A program made the position numbers and the translations under genes. A DNA stretch of 21,761 nucleotides, from assembly GCA_014925825.1 (NCBI GenBank), contig JACGCK010000470.1, positions 1 to 21,761 of the forward strand, read 5' to 3'. The notes beneath the pieces were generated by a model. It saw only the letters and a program-made list of their open reading frames with translations. It was not told where the DNA came from and made no database searches. Each line of letters opens with the position of its first letter. The first letter of the stretch is position 1. This DNA is from Pholiota molesta. Its lineage: Eukaryota > Basidiomycota > Agaricomycetes > Agaricales > Strophariaceae. This document shows, one piece after another, positions 1 through 10,366 of this stretch.

Positions 1-76
1 CTCGAAAAGATGGGTTCTTTCTGCTTCTTTCCTGCTTTCCTCTTGTATCAAATCCAATAGAATAGCGTTATTCTAC

Positions 77-95
77 GTATGTATGTATGTATGTA
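77..95. repeat. GTAT tetranucleotide microsatellite
   Basis: Between four and five tandem copies of GTAT are read directly from the sequence. It is a short simple repeat with no evident function. Confidence 0.85.
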
Positions 96-722
96 CCCCT
101 GCCCTGTCCTAAACCAAAGCAACTGCATAATCGACGAACTACTGACTAATTGTACTCAGCCCTTACCGATCAGGAGGGCACCCACACCCCCACCGTGCCT
201 CCGATCCCCAAGGGCCACTGGGCGCCGTGGCGCGCGCGCCGGCTTGGCGCTCGTACGCGCTCTCGTCATGCGAGTCACGGCGGCGGTACTAACTGGTACG
301 CGCGGCGTGCGCCGGCGCGCAGTGCCCATAGACACCGTTCAATAAAATAAAGTGGGGTGTGGATTACGGTGATGTGGACACTCAGAGCATGACAGAGCGT
401 ATGTCGAAAACGAAGACGATTACATAGGTAGGTCTGGGCTGCATTGATGACCGGCGATGACTGTGACTCCGGGCTGTCTGGGATGTGTCTTTTTTCGGGT
501 GCGTTGGTCTGGACTCGGGTCGGATATCTGGTGAGTCAGCGGGGAGGGTTCGGGGATCATGATGGGGTTGGGCGATGTGGCATTGCTTGTACTTATCTTA
601 TCTTGAGCGCAGCTACTCATGTAGCATGGTATGTAGTTAGAAGGCGCTTGACTGGTCGAGCGTCAGCGTGGGCGTGGATGCGTGTAGGACGAGGGATCGC
701 TCTCTTGGGGTGCGCAGACAGA

Positions 723-743
723 AGTACTGTACCAGTACTGTAC
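723..743. repeat. Direct repeat of AGTACTGTAC
   Basis: Two identical 10-base units, AGTACTGTAC, lie at 723-732 and 734-743, separated by one C. It lies in the non-coding left flank. It could be a tandem protein-binding site, but nothing in the sequence proves that. Confidence 0.7.
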
Positions 744-1763
744 GAGCGTCCTCGGAATGCCGTGGATCGATCGACTCGTAAACTAGGTGCCTTGTCAATG
801 GTTCTAGCTTTGGGCATTCGTCAGTGCTTCGGATGCGTATGTTTTAATTTAATTAACGGATGCAGAACAGAAGGGAAAATGGGGTGTGTGCGTGCGCTGG
901 TGTGCTGAATGCTGATGCCTTGAAGATGACTTGCATGGACCAGCATTCACTGTGCTTGTCAGCCCCATAGACCGAGGATCGCTGTCGGGCCTGGGCGCCA
1001 AAGCAGTTCGTTGCATACTTGCCAGCCTCGTTGCGGTGTGGTGCGGTGAAGGTGGAAAATGCGGTCTGGAATTTGCTGGAAGGAGGGTTTCTGATATGAT
1101 AGAACGCCAAGCGGACTTTTTTGAGATATGAAAAGACAAGACTGAAGGGTGTAGAATAGATTAGAACGGAATTTAAATAGAATGGCTGAAAGAAAGTGGT
1201 AGTCCGTGGAGCGAGAGATTAGCCAGAGGTTACGAGAGTGATTACGGAGAAGTGAAGTGAGTAAATAATGAGGAAGCGAGGCGAGGTGATTGGGCTTCAG
1301 TGATTGGGATGTCATTAGCTCTGGATGATTGGACGAGGGGGGACATCGTCCGGCGATGTGCGTGAAAGCCAATGGGAGGGATGGTTGGGTAAGAACACGT
1401 ACAAGAAGACGTACATGCGGGGTAAATGAAGTGGGGATGGGAGCGCGGACGGTGCTCGATGGCCGCAATGGGCGCGCACTGTCGCGTTGTCGCGGGGGAA
1501 CGGTGGCAGCGTGGAGGGTGAGACGGATGTGAGACCAGAAAGGGGCCCGAGGAGATGTTCCGGGCGGAGGGCAGGGGCGAGGCCGGCTGGGTGTGGCCGC
1601 GGCGGGCGACGGGGGACCCGAGGGGGGTGGGATCTGAAATGGTGTGGGAGGATGGCTGAATCGGGGACACGTGTGCAGGACCCCGGGGAGCTGCTGTGCC
1701 AAGATCGCGGTGGCGATGGCCCAAAAGGTGCGCATTTTCAGACGCCCCTTCACTCCCTCCACC

Positions 1764-4232
1764 ATGGCCTCGTCCGTCGCCCTCCACCCCTACGGCGCCC
1801 ACCCGCGCCCCAGCATCCTGCTCCCCGCCGGCACGCTGTACGCCACGTCGCTCTCGTCGTCGCCTGGCAGCGCCACCTCCACCTCCTCCGCCTCCGCCTC
1901 CTCGTCCCACACCTCCCTCAGCGCCCACTCCCCCGCCGCCACCCCAAAGGCGCCCACCCCAACGCCCCTCAGCGCCCGCCGCATCCGCTTCGCCCCCCTC
2001 CCAGACCCCCGCCGCGAGGTCCTCATCACAGACGATGGCAACGAGCTCCCATCGGCCCCCTGCAGGACTTGAACACCTTCCCCACCTCCCTCCTCCTGCC
2101 CACCACCCCCTCCATCGTCGTCCGCTCCCCAACCGCCCCAAAATCCGCGTTGGCGGCCCCCGACCCCGACCCCCCGGTGCTCGGCCCCCCGCACGCAGAC
2201 GACCCCACCGCATACAGCAGCTCCTCGAGCAGCACCAGCACCCATTCCTACCTCTCCTCCGCCTCCTCGTCCGCCTCAGCCTCTGCCGCCTCCACCCCGC
2301 GCACGACGACCCCCAGTGAATACTCGCCCGTCTCCAGCGTCGGCTCGTCCCTGTCACCCTCACATCCGCCCTGCCTGCCAAAAACGGCGATTCATTATCC
2401 CAACCGGGGCCCTCCTCCACCTCCGCCCCTCTTCCCGCCCCCAGAACGGCAATCCGGCGTCTGCCGCCCCAACAACGACGTCATCATCCGCTGCATCTTT
2501 CCCCAAACCCCGCTCACTCTCCCTGCTCCGCCGCCCGTTCAAGAAGGCCTCCACCTCCTCCTCCGGATCCTCCTCCCACTCTCTCACCCCCACCCCCTCC
2601 ATCGACGCATCCGCACCGAAAGCCAACGGCAACGGCCACGCCCACATCGCCCGGAAAGCGCTCTCCTACTCCACCGAGGAAATCCTCACCCTCGGCACCA
2701 TCAACCTCTTCCGCACCTCCTCCCGCGAGTCTAATGACTCAGCCACGACCACGACCCCGAGCGCCGGCTGGGGGCTCTCCCGCTGGTCCAGCGCCGGCAG
2801 CGGCAACGGCAAAGACAGCGCGCTCTTCAGCGGCTCCCCGCTCGCGCGTACACAGAGCACGCAGAGCTACAAGTCGCGCTCCAAGTCCCTCTTCGGGCAC
2901 CTCTCCTCGAGCAGCACGTCCTCGCTCTCCGACGCCAAGTCCAAGGCCGGCGCCGCCGCACCCCCCAGCGCGGCAGCGACGCCGCGCGCGGCGAAGCCGT
3001 CGCCGCTCGTGAACCGGCACAAGGGCGCGCGCATGCTGAACGGGCGCGTGTACGGCGCGAAGCGCGCGGCGAATGCGAACCTGTTTGCGAGCGCGCGCGA
3101 TGAGGAGCCCGAGTTCGTGGAGTGGGGGTACGGCGGGATGGGCTCGGTCAAGGGCGCGAAGAGCGCGGGCGTGGGCGGCAGTGCGGGCGGCGTCAACTGG
3201 GCGCGTCTGCAAGGCGGCAATGGGGCGGGCAGCCCGGCTGCGGTGGAGGACGAGGACGACGGCAGTGGGATGGGGTGGGTGAAGCGAAGACGAGAGGAGC
3301 GGGAACGGAAGGCGCGGGAGGAGAAGGAGCGCCTGGAGAAGGAGCAGGAGGAGAAGCTATTGAACGGGGACAAGATGGTCTCGGAGCCAGAGCAAGCGGA
3401 GGAGAAGGAGGAGACGTCGGGCAGCGGGATGAGCACGCCCACGCCGACGCGCTCGTCGACGATGGATGGCGGCTTCTCAGCGCTGGGCAGCGGCGCTCCC
3501 ACCGGTGCGTCTGCGTCCGCGCCCGTCGCATCAGCCGCAGCACTGACATCACCATCCACATCAGACGCCAGCCCGCCGGTACCCGCCTCCGCTGACGCAC
3601 CACCCCCAGCCGAAGCCGCAGCGCTTGCGTCACCCTTCTCCGCGCTCGCGCTCGGCCAAAATCCACACGACGAGCCGGGCCCGATCCTAGTACCCACCGC
3701 TGCGCCCGCGCCCGCAGAGGAGATGAGCGCGGCCGAGGAGATGGAGAGCCACAGCGGCGCGCCGACGCCGAGCGCGGCGCTCCTGAACGGGTTCGCGTTC
3801 GGCGGCGAGGCGGCGGCGACGCCGGCGCAGGAGCAGGAGCATGTGCCGGACGTCGTGCCCGTGCCCGTGCGCCCACGGCACCACCACTCCCACAGCCACG
3901 CGCGCACGCTGAGCCGCACGGTGTCGCTCGTCAGCCCCACGGACGAGAAGAGTAGCGCGGACGGCGCGCTGGCAGGCGCTGAGGCGCTGGCGGGTGTGGC
4001 TGAGGGCGGCGGCGCGGGCGGGGAGGAGGCGCCGGTGTCGCCGGTGTCGTCGTCGTCCGAGTCGGAGAGCGAGAGCGATGTGGAGGGGGAGCGGAACGAC
4101 GGTAATGAGGAGGAGGAGGACGGCGATGAGGAAGAGGAGGACGAGGAGACGGAGGCGGAGGCGGATGTGGCGCGGAAGACGATGTTGGGCGCGGGTGTGG
4201 AGAAGGTGATGTGGCATAAGGATAAGGAATGA
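1764..4232 (+). CDS. Ser/Ala/Pro-rich protein of unknown function, frame broken three times
   Basis: I do not recognise a named family. The reading starts at ATG 1764 in a strong context (ACCATGG); ATG 1716 is an in-frame alternative. The N-terminal part carries a basic stretch RRIRFAPLPDPRR followed by an ITDDGNELP segment. A long low-complexity Ser/Pro region follows, then a block with ARMLNGRVYG and EFVEWGYGGMGSV. Next comes a charged, probably helical KRRREERERKAREEKERLE segment, and finally an Ala/Pro-rich and very acidic Glu/Asp tail ending at TGA 4230-4232. Protein-like sequence leaves frame 1 at about 2056-2060, shifts again near 2357-2359 and returns near 2438-2442. Each shift is what one missing base would give, and each lies at a C run. 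No splice pair fits the first switch. It is probably one uninterrupted exon with base-calling gaps, less likely a pseudogene, because the downstream frame stays open for more than 1.8 kb. The protein looks largely disordered and has no signal peptide or membrane segment. Confidence 0.72.
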
Positions 4233-6615
4233 CGGTTCCTTGGCTGCGCGCGGGGAGGAGGAGAGTTGTTGGAAGAACGAAGTTGAAGAAACCCAGAAAA
4301 CGTTGAAAAAAAAATTAGAACGGCACACCGTCCGCTCGCCCGCGCGCATCCCACCACCACCACCACCCCACCACTCTCTTTCTACCCCCTTTTCAACCCA
4401 TTCCTATCTGCCAACACCATCATGCAGCCCAATCCCCGTGCCACCCCCCACCCCGCCGCGCGCCTATAAAACTCCACACCAGCCGCACCCGGCGCCTCTC
4501 CTCCGCGCGCCGCGCCCGGCGTGCGCGCCACCAGCGCGGCACGACGCCCTCTTCGCGGTGCATCACGAGGCGCACGGTCGCCATGCGCAGGCACCCGTGG
4601 ATGAGCTTCCACCGGGGCGGGACCCGGAGCGTGAAGGGATAGTGGAATGCGTGGAACACCATTCGCGTGGTTTGTAGTGGTGGTGCATATGGGGTTGCGG
4701 ACGGCGGGTGCAGCTGGTGCGAGTGCAAGGTGCGAGTGCGAGGTGCGAGAAACCCCGCCGCTGAGTGCATCCCGTTCGGAGTTCGCGCGCGATCAAATTT
4801 TCGGGTGTAGTTTGGCGCGCGTGACGCCGAGCGCGGCCGAGCGCTGTTGTTCGTAGACGCGCATCGCGCGTGGCTGGCGCGATGCGGATGCCTTGGATGT
4901 GGGCGGCATGGCGGAAGGCACTGGGGAAGGCGAAGACAGCACCTGGCTCTCGGATTATATGGGCTCTGGCTGCGTTGTCTCAGTCCTTTCGTTTTAGGTT
5001 TTAGCCCCGCACAATTCCGTCGGTGGGCGTCTGCGGAAGGCCTTTTACCTTGCTTCGCATTGCTGCCTTTTTTTGCGTACGAGCGCTACTCGCCGGACCG
5101 CACGCGTCATGCGCGACCCTTACCCCCTAGATTGCAGCACTACCGTCATCGGCGTCATCGCCATCAAGCATTCTCGGCGACCCTGACATGCACTTTATAG
5201 TTTAAACTTAGCCTCCTGCACGCGCGCCTATCATCTGTCGTCCCACCCCGTCGCTCATTTCCGTGCTGCCTTGCTGTCATTCATCCATCATCAGTTTTTT
5301 CCACTGTCGAATTTATCATTAATCCACCAAGCTGAAAGCCGCTGGTACTGCTGTCCTGTCTTGTTTATCCATCCATCATGTCTCTATTTGCTGCTGCTCT
5401 CGAATCTCGATCCAAACACCATTGCTGTATCATGCTGCTTTTATCCACCACCTATCTCACCCCGCTGGCGCGGGCGGTCTTTCGGTGTGTGCAATCTATT
5501 TTCCTGTGTGATGGTGTCGGTTGTGTTAACCCGTTATTATTGTAGACCCCCGCCCGCAGCTCGCCAGCGCCTGTTACTAATCACACCAACTCTGATGGCT
5601 CCGCCGTCAGCTACTCCTTCCTTGCCTTTTCCTTTTGTGCTCCTCCGCTGCTTCGTTTTACCTTTCTTGGTCTGCATGGAGATGTATGCGGGCCATAATA
5701 CCCGATTTCGTTCTCTTTTCCAATCTTCTTGGTTATGATACTTTTTTGGACCTGATAATCTTTAGCTTCCTGTCCATCAATTCCCTTCCCCATATTCAGT
5801 CAATCGGTCTTACGCTCTTTATCATTATTCCACTCTCCTCTCATCATTTTCTCGTCGCTTGTCTTTTTAACCTGTACAATCATCTTTTTGCGTCTTTTTC
5901 GATTTTTTCTACTCTCGGTTTTGTCGGTGTCATATATTTCTGTTTCTGTTTCTGTTCTCTCTCCTCCTTTGCCCTGTCTTCTGGTACATGCCTAGACGGT
6001 TGCTGTCGCGCATTCCTTTCCACCACTCACACATCGTCCCATTGTCCCGTGTCCTGTTCGTTTGTCGTGTCTGCTCACCCACCATTCTTCCCCCATCCAT
6101 TCCATGGTTTCATCCAACATTATCCACTGTGTCGTGTCTCTGTTCAGGTTTCTGTGATAGGCATTATTAATCGTTATCATAAAGTCGTTTTTTGTGTGCT
6201 AGTGAGGGCAGTGTGATTGTGTTTTGAGTGGCTTGAATTGTGCCCAGTTCCGATGGAATAAGTCGGTGGCGAATTACGATTCCGTGTAGTCTGTCAGGGT
6301 TTGAATAAGGAGAAGCTAGGTGTTTCCAGCTTGGTTCATACTTTGTATAACAAGCTGTTGAAAGTTGGGCATCCTGCTCCTGCGGGCAATGTAGCAAGCA
6401 GCGGATAATATGTACTTCGGATCCGGAATCCGCTATGGCATCAAGAGATGAATCAGCTTGCACTACAATATTACCAATATTTTACAAAGCATAGCGGTAC
6501 CATGCATGAGGCTACTATCAGGCCACCAAGGCAAATTTGGCCGAAATACGGGGATTCAAATAGACCCAAGGTTTTATCGCGATTATGTTGTTGATCCATA
6601 TTACGTTTCTTCGTC
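4233..6615. other. Long non-coding stretch with pyrimidine-rich plus strand
   Basis: About 2.4 kb separates the first gene from the MIF-like gene. Positions 4233-4860 are GC-rich, and the minus strand from ATG 4662 to 4420 is open for 80 codons, but no domain is recognisable. From about 5270 to 6200 the plus strand is strikingly rich in C and T; its translated frames give only Phe/Leu/Ser/Cys-rich nonsense. This may be promoter or 5' leader sequence of a rightward transcript, or a non-coding RNA. I see no tRNA, repeat array or transposon ends. Confidence 0.5.
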
Positions 6616-7227
6616 ATGCCCATCCTCAACCTCGTCACCAACGTAAAGGTAAAGTATGCGGCGTGATGGACAGTTTAACCTCTTGATTGAGCCTTTACGG
6701 TCGTGTTATCTCCCCACAGATCCCCGATGCGAGGGCATTCGTACTCGAGTTCTCGAAGGTACCGCCGTTTTTAAACTTGCTGAAGTGGCGTTGGGTACGA
6801 TTAGTGATTTACAGGCGGCAGCCGAGACGCTCAAGAAACCCGAAGCAAGCTTCATGATCAACGTTATTTACAATGAACTGTTGGCTCCCGGCGGCACTTT
6901 CGATCCTGCCTTCAGCTTGAGAATTGTAAGCTCTGCAAGCCCCGGACTTGTTTGTGTGCGTTGGCTGATAGGTGTACACAGGACAGCCTTGACAACCTTA
7001 GCGCGGAGCTGAACGACGGGTATAGCAAGGCGCTGTTCGCGTTCTTCCAGGAGAAATTGGGTATCCCAGGCACTCGCGGGTTCATTGTCTTTGTCGACCC
7101 AGGGAGGGAGAATATAGCGTATGTTTGTAAAATCAAATCTTTTGAATATTTTTGCTGAACTAGCCTTGCGCATTGCAGACACAACGGAACAACGATCGCG
7201 AAAATCCTGGCCAGTGCTGGAAAATGA
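6616..7227 (+). CDS. MIF-like tautomerase (macrophage migration inhibitory factor family)
   Basis: Five exons, 6616-6648, 6720-6758, 6815-6925, 6982-7118 and 7179-7227, join into 122 residues, close to the family's usual 115-120. All four introns (56-71 nt) are GT..AG. The start is fixed by MPILNLVTNV: removal of Met exposes the N-terminal proline that is the catalytic base in MIF-family keto-enol tautomerases. Lys32 in the KKPE segment matches the substrate-binding lysine after the first helix. Typical fungal MIF features follow: GGTFDPAFSL around residues 50-59, YSKALFAFFQEKLGIP around 75-90, and VDPGRENIA near 99-107. The animal CXXC redox motif is absent. There is no signal peptide, so it is probably cytosolic and trimeric like its relatives. 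Its physiological substrate in fungi is not known to me. It lies 686 nt upstream of glutathione reductase on the same strand. Confidence 0.93.
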
Positions 7228-7589
7228 GTGCCCTGCCTGTAGATATATATATATTATGCAGCAGTCAAAACAGATTGCTTATTTGGATTTATAAAGCTCT
7301 GGAAAGTTTGTGAGATCATCAATAGGATAGATAACTCGCAGAGAGCGTCTCTAGCGTACACCCCTATCGGCGCCCGAGCAGCTGTGGCACGTCGGCACGT
7401 GATGTGCCAATGTTGGCGGGACAAAATTAAATAACTGAGGCCATCGTTGGCTATCCTTGCGCCATTTCCCACTTCAGCTATTTATCAACTTACAGCAGTG
7501 GATTACCAAGTGTGATCACGCCCAGATTCATCATCACCAGTGTCGCCCTCGTGCAGTTATTTTAGCAGGTCCGTCTAAGTACCTCTTGA
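7228..7589. other. Intergenic region between the MIF-like gene and glutathione reductase
   Basis: This stretch holds the MIF-like gene's 3' end, including an AT-rich run near 7243-7256, and the distal promoter of glutathione reductase. Two ATGs (7402 and 7410) open only frames of a few codons. No oxidative-stress box could be assigned with confidence. Confidence 0.5.
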
Positions 7590-7912
7590 CTTATAAATTC
7601 AGCTGATAAACCCAATCTCGCCCAACTAGTTCTGGCGTGCCGCGCTCCCTTCCTCTCTCTTTCCTCCGCCATTCGTCCTCGTCTGCTTCCACAGACGATT
7701 CGCTCATACTCTCGCATCTACCGCGCTCAATCATCATCCCAGAAGCTCGCTGCGTGCACCAGCACACGAGCCCTTGCTAAGATTGCGTCGCCGAGCACAC
7801 GTCTCTCACAGGTGCGTGCGTTCTGTACCTACGTCGGCCGCTGCTGCTGCTGATGGCGATTGCGCTGCTTTCATAGATCTACAGAGCGTTCAGCAGTACA
7901 AGCACCGCAGAT
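7590..7912 (+). promoter_or_regulatory. Glutathione reductase leader: AUG-less presequence-like frame with a 5' intron
   Basis: A frame with no stop and no ATG runs from 7590 to 7811. Its second half encodes an Arg/Ser/Ala-rich, acid-free stretch including TIRSYSRIYRA and STRALAKIAS, which resembles a mitochondrial presequence. A GT..AG intron at 7812-7876 (65 nt) would join it in frame to IYRAFSSTSTAD immediately before the ATG at 7913. Inside the intron, ATG 7853 opens a seven-codon ORF whose TAG stop is also the splice acceptor. Splicing would therefore remove the only ATG and the only stop between leader and enzyme. Near-cognate codons such as CTG 7683 could initiate. Whether this leader is translated is inference. 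Confidence 0.5.
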
Positions 7913-9872
7913 ATGCCTCCGATTTTCGACAAACCTACAACGGATCTCTACGACTACATAGTCATTGGCGGTGGAAGTGGGGGTTCCGGCACGGGGGTCA
8001 GTCGCTCATCTCCAGATCCCCGGACAAAGCGATACTTACGTGCCTCGCTCAACATTGCAGAGAAGGGCAGCTTCATATGGAAAGAAAGTCGCTATCATCG
8101 ATGTCACGACCCGCCTTGGCGGCACATGCGTTAACGTCGGTGCGTATATGCGTTGTCCCAAACCCAATGACGCCTAATATCCATACTTCATCAAGGATGC
8201 GTACCAAAAAAGGCGAGTTCGCAAACGCATATACTCCCCGTTTGCCTCTGCTAACCGCTCCTCCAGATCATGTGGCACGCAGCGGATCTGCAAGACAAGA
8301 TCTCCCACCAAGCACCAGGCTACAAGTTCAGCGGCGCTGAGAACATCAAGTTCGACTGGAAGGCGTTCAAACCCCAGCGCGATGCATACATCCGCCGCCT
8401 CAACGACATCTACCACAACAACTTCGACCGCGAGGGTCTCGAATTCCACCACGGCTTCGCCAAGCTCCTCTCCAAGAACGAGGTGCAAGTGACCCGCCCA
8501 GACGGGCAGACCTACGTCCTCAAGGGCACGAACATCACCATCGCCGTCGGCGGAGAGCCCACCGTGCCCTCGGACGAGCACATCCCCGGCGCGTCGCTCG
8601 GCATCAGCTCGGACGGCTTCTTCGACCTCGAGGACCAGCCCAGGCGCGTCGTGGTCGCGGGCGCAGGCTATATCGCTGTCGAGCTCGCGGGCATCTTCAA
8701 TGCGCTCGGCACGGATACGCACCTGCTGATCCGTGGCGATACCGTCCTGCGCACGTTCGACCCCATGCTGCAGGAGACGCTCACGCCGTGGATGGAGAAG
8801 ACGGGCGTGCACCTGCACCGCCAGACGCAGGTCACGCGCGTCGAGCGCGTGGAAGGGAGCAATGCGCTGACGGTGCACACGGACAAGGGCGACAAGATCG
8901 AGGTGGACGTGCTGCTGTGGGCGATCGGGCGCCATGCATTAACCAAGGGCATGGGGCTGGAGGAGGTCGGCGTGAAGCTGGACCACAAGGGCGACGTCAT
9001 CGTGGACGAGTACCAGAACTCGAGCGTGCCCGGGATCACGGCGATCGGGGACGTGCAGGGCAAGTGGCTGCTGACGCCGGTGGCGATCGCGGCGGGCAGG
9101 CGGCTGGCGAACCGTCTCTTTGGCCCGGAGAAGTACAAGAACGACAAGCTGAGCTACGTGGACATCTCGACTGTTGTGTTCTCGTGCGTCCGTCTCGTTA
9201 TTTTCATTGATGGAGGTTATTCGCAGAGGCTAAAATGTCGCGCTAACTCGCTTTTGCCTTTGCCTTTGCCTTTCTTAGCCATCCGCCCATTGGCACCGTT
9301 GGGCTGACCGAGCCGCAAGCGAGGAAGCAGTTTGGCGATGAGGCTATCAAGATCTGTACGTCTAGCTCCCCTTTCGCCCACTATCGCGGCTAGCCTTCCG
9401 TCCATCCATTCCATTCCACTGGACGCTTCCTTCCTTCATTAATTATACACTACCCTCTTAAACCCAATGTGGAACTCTGCCACTGACCTATTTCGTAACA
9501 GATAAATCTTCGTTCCGCGCCCTGTACTTCTCGATGATCGACGAGGAGCACAAGGAGCCGACGGTGTACAAGCTCATCTGCGCTGGCCCCGAGGAGCGTG
9601 TCGTCGGTGTGCACCTCATCGGGCTGGGGAGCGACGAGGTGATGCAGGGCTTTGGGGTCGCTGTTAAGATGGGAGGTGCGTGCTTTTGCTTTTTTTGGAG
9701 GGGTCGAATAATGTTTTTGATGCTTGCCGGATCTTTCTTGCAGCTACGAAAGAGGATTTGGATAATACTGTTGCGATACACCCTACTTCTGGAGAAGGTG
9801 AGTGATATTCATGGACCTGCTAAGATAGTTGTTTGATGTGCTATTCCTCCAGAACTTGTTACCCTGCGTTGA
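7913..9872 (+). CDS. GLR1: Glutathione reductase (NADPH), FAD-dependent
   Basis: The enzyme reduces glutathione disulfide with NADPH and keeps the thiol pool reduced. Eight exons, 7913-7996, 8061-8139, 8196-8212, 8267-9183, 9279-9355, 9502-9675, 9744-9797 and 9853-9872, give 473 residues, the normal family length. The FAD-binding IGGGSGGSG lies at residues 18-26. The redox disulfide motif CVNVGCVPKK has Cys51 and Cys56. The NADPH site [11 protein letters not shown] is followed by IRGDTVLR, whose arginines bind the 2'-phosphate. ATAIGD-type and [14 protein letters not shown] contacts come next, and the catalytic HPTSGEE sits near the LVTLR C-terminus. Exon 3 is only 17 nt and carries the second redox cysteine. 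The intron after it, 8213-8266, needs a GC donor (AAG|GCGAGT), because the nearby GT breaks the frame. ATG 7913 gives a cytosolic form; an upstream presequence-like frame suggests a mitochondrial form. A decayed copy of its 3' exons lies at about 11.2-11.4 kb. Confidence 0.96.
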
Positions 9873-10366
9873 TTTTATCAACGGTTTCATATGGAGAATG
9901 AACCAGTGAAGAGATTCATATCTCGGAAGTATATTGAACATTACTAGGAAAGCTTTGTATGGATCGAATAGTTATATATCCCAATACCTGTGTCGCCAAA
10001 AGGTATATAATAGTGGCATTGACATACCACACAATTTTCAGGAAACCTTCCATCGATGATCGTATGCTCGAGGTGGGCTTCAGTCCAAATTGATAAAGGG
10101 TAGGCTGGTCTTTACACCGTAAAGACCTTTCTATCATCGACCTAGATCAGGTTTGTTGTCCATGCCCACTCTCATTTTAAGATTATAGGATAGGTAATTA
10201 CTAGAGAGCATTTTGTAATTGAGTCTAGAAGGCCAAATCGCCTCAAAGTGAAGACTTCGCTGCTAATAATAGGATTCCGGTTCGAGCGTCGCAATGGCAC
10301 GTGATCTCATCGACCGCATCGCTTGCACTTGACTCTTCAGTTTTGTCCTCTCAGTTTTGCCTTCAA
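9873..10366. other. Intergenic region between glutathione reductase and YAE1
   Basis: About 490 AT-rich bases hold the glutathione reductase 3' UTR and the YAE1 promoter. The only structure I can point to is a perfect hairpin at 10107-10127. The small open frame on the minus strand has no recognisable content. Confidence 0.5.
10107..10127. repeat. Perfect 9-bp inverted repeat with 3-nt loop
   Basis: GGTCTTTAC (10107-10115) and GTAAAGACC (10119-10127) are exact reverse complements around an ACC loop. It lies about 240 nt upstream of YAE1 and 235 nt past the glutathione reductase stop. It could form an RNA hairpin or be a dimeric binding site; there is no proof of either. Confidence 0.8.

Larger units (their letters stand above)
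1..1763. other. Gene-free left flank and upstream region of the first gene
   Basis: I see no convincing gene here. Open frames exist on both strands, but they have no recognisable domain and overlap one another in several frames. From about 900 to 1700 the plus strand is rich in purines, so the minus strand is CT-rich, which in basidiomycetes is typical of promoter or 5' UTR sequence read from that strand. The last part should hold the promoter and 5' UTR of the gene starting at 1764. An in-frame ATG at 1716 could extend that gene by 16 codons. Confidence 0.5.

Noticed and set aside
444..908. 154-codon plus-strand frame in the left flank
   Set aside because: No recognisable motif, and several other frames are open across the same bases.
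1242..2420. 392-codon minus-strand frame with long Gly runs
   Set aside because: It is a composition artefact opposite the C-rich Ser/Pro region; no domain, and overlapping frames are equally open.
2867..4366. 499-codon open frame on the minus strand
   Set aside because: It is antisense to the GC-rich gene at 1764-4232. Its Ser/Ala/Pro/Arg content is the mirror of that gene's codons, as expected when third positions are nearly all G or C.
4420..4662. Minus-strand frame of 80 codons beginning MVFHAFHYPF
   Set aside because: Third positions are GC-biased as in coding DNA, but the whole area is GC-rich, no domain is recognisable and no exon partner could be found. Left as undecided non-coding.
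5635..6216. 193-codon Phe/Leu/Cys-rich plus-strand frame resembling a membrane protein
   Set aside because: The hydrophobicity comes from the T/C-rich base composition. No conserved pattern, and neighbouring frames look the same.
8174..8935. 253-codon minus-strand frame
   Set aside because: Antisense shadow of the main glutathione reductase exon.
9251..9273. Repeated GCCTTT units
   Set aside because: This is the polypyrimidine tract of a glutathione reductase intron, not an independent repeat feature.
10270..10290. GGTTCGAGC resembling a tRNA T-loop
   Set aside because: The upstream bases do not fold into D, anticodon or acceptor stems.
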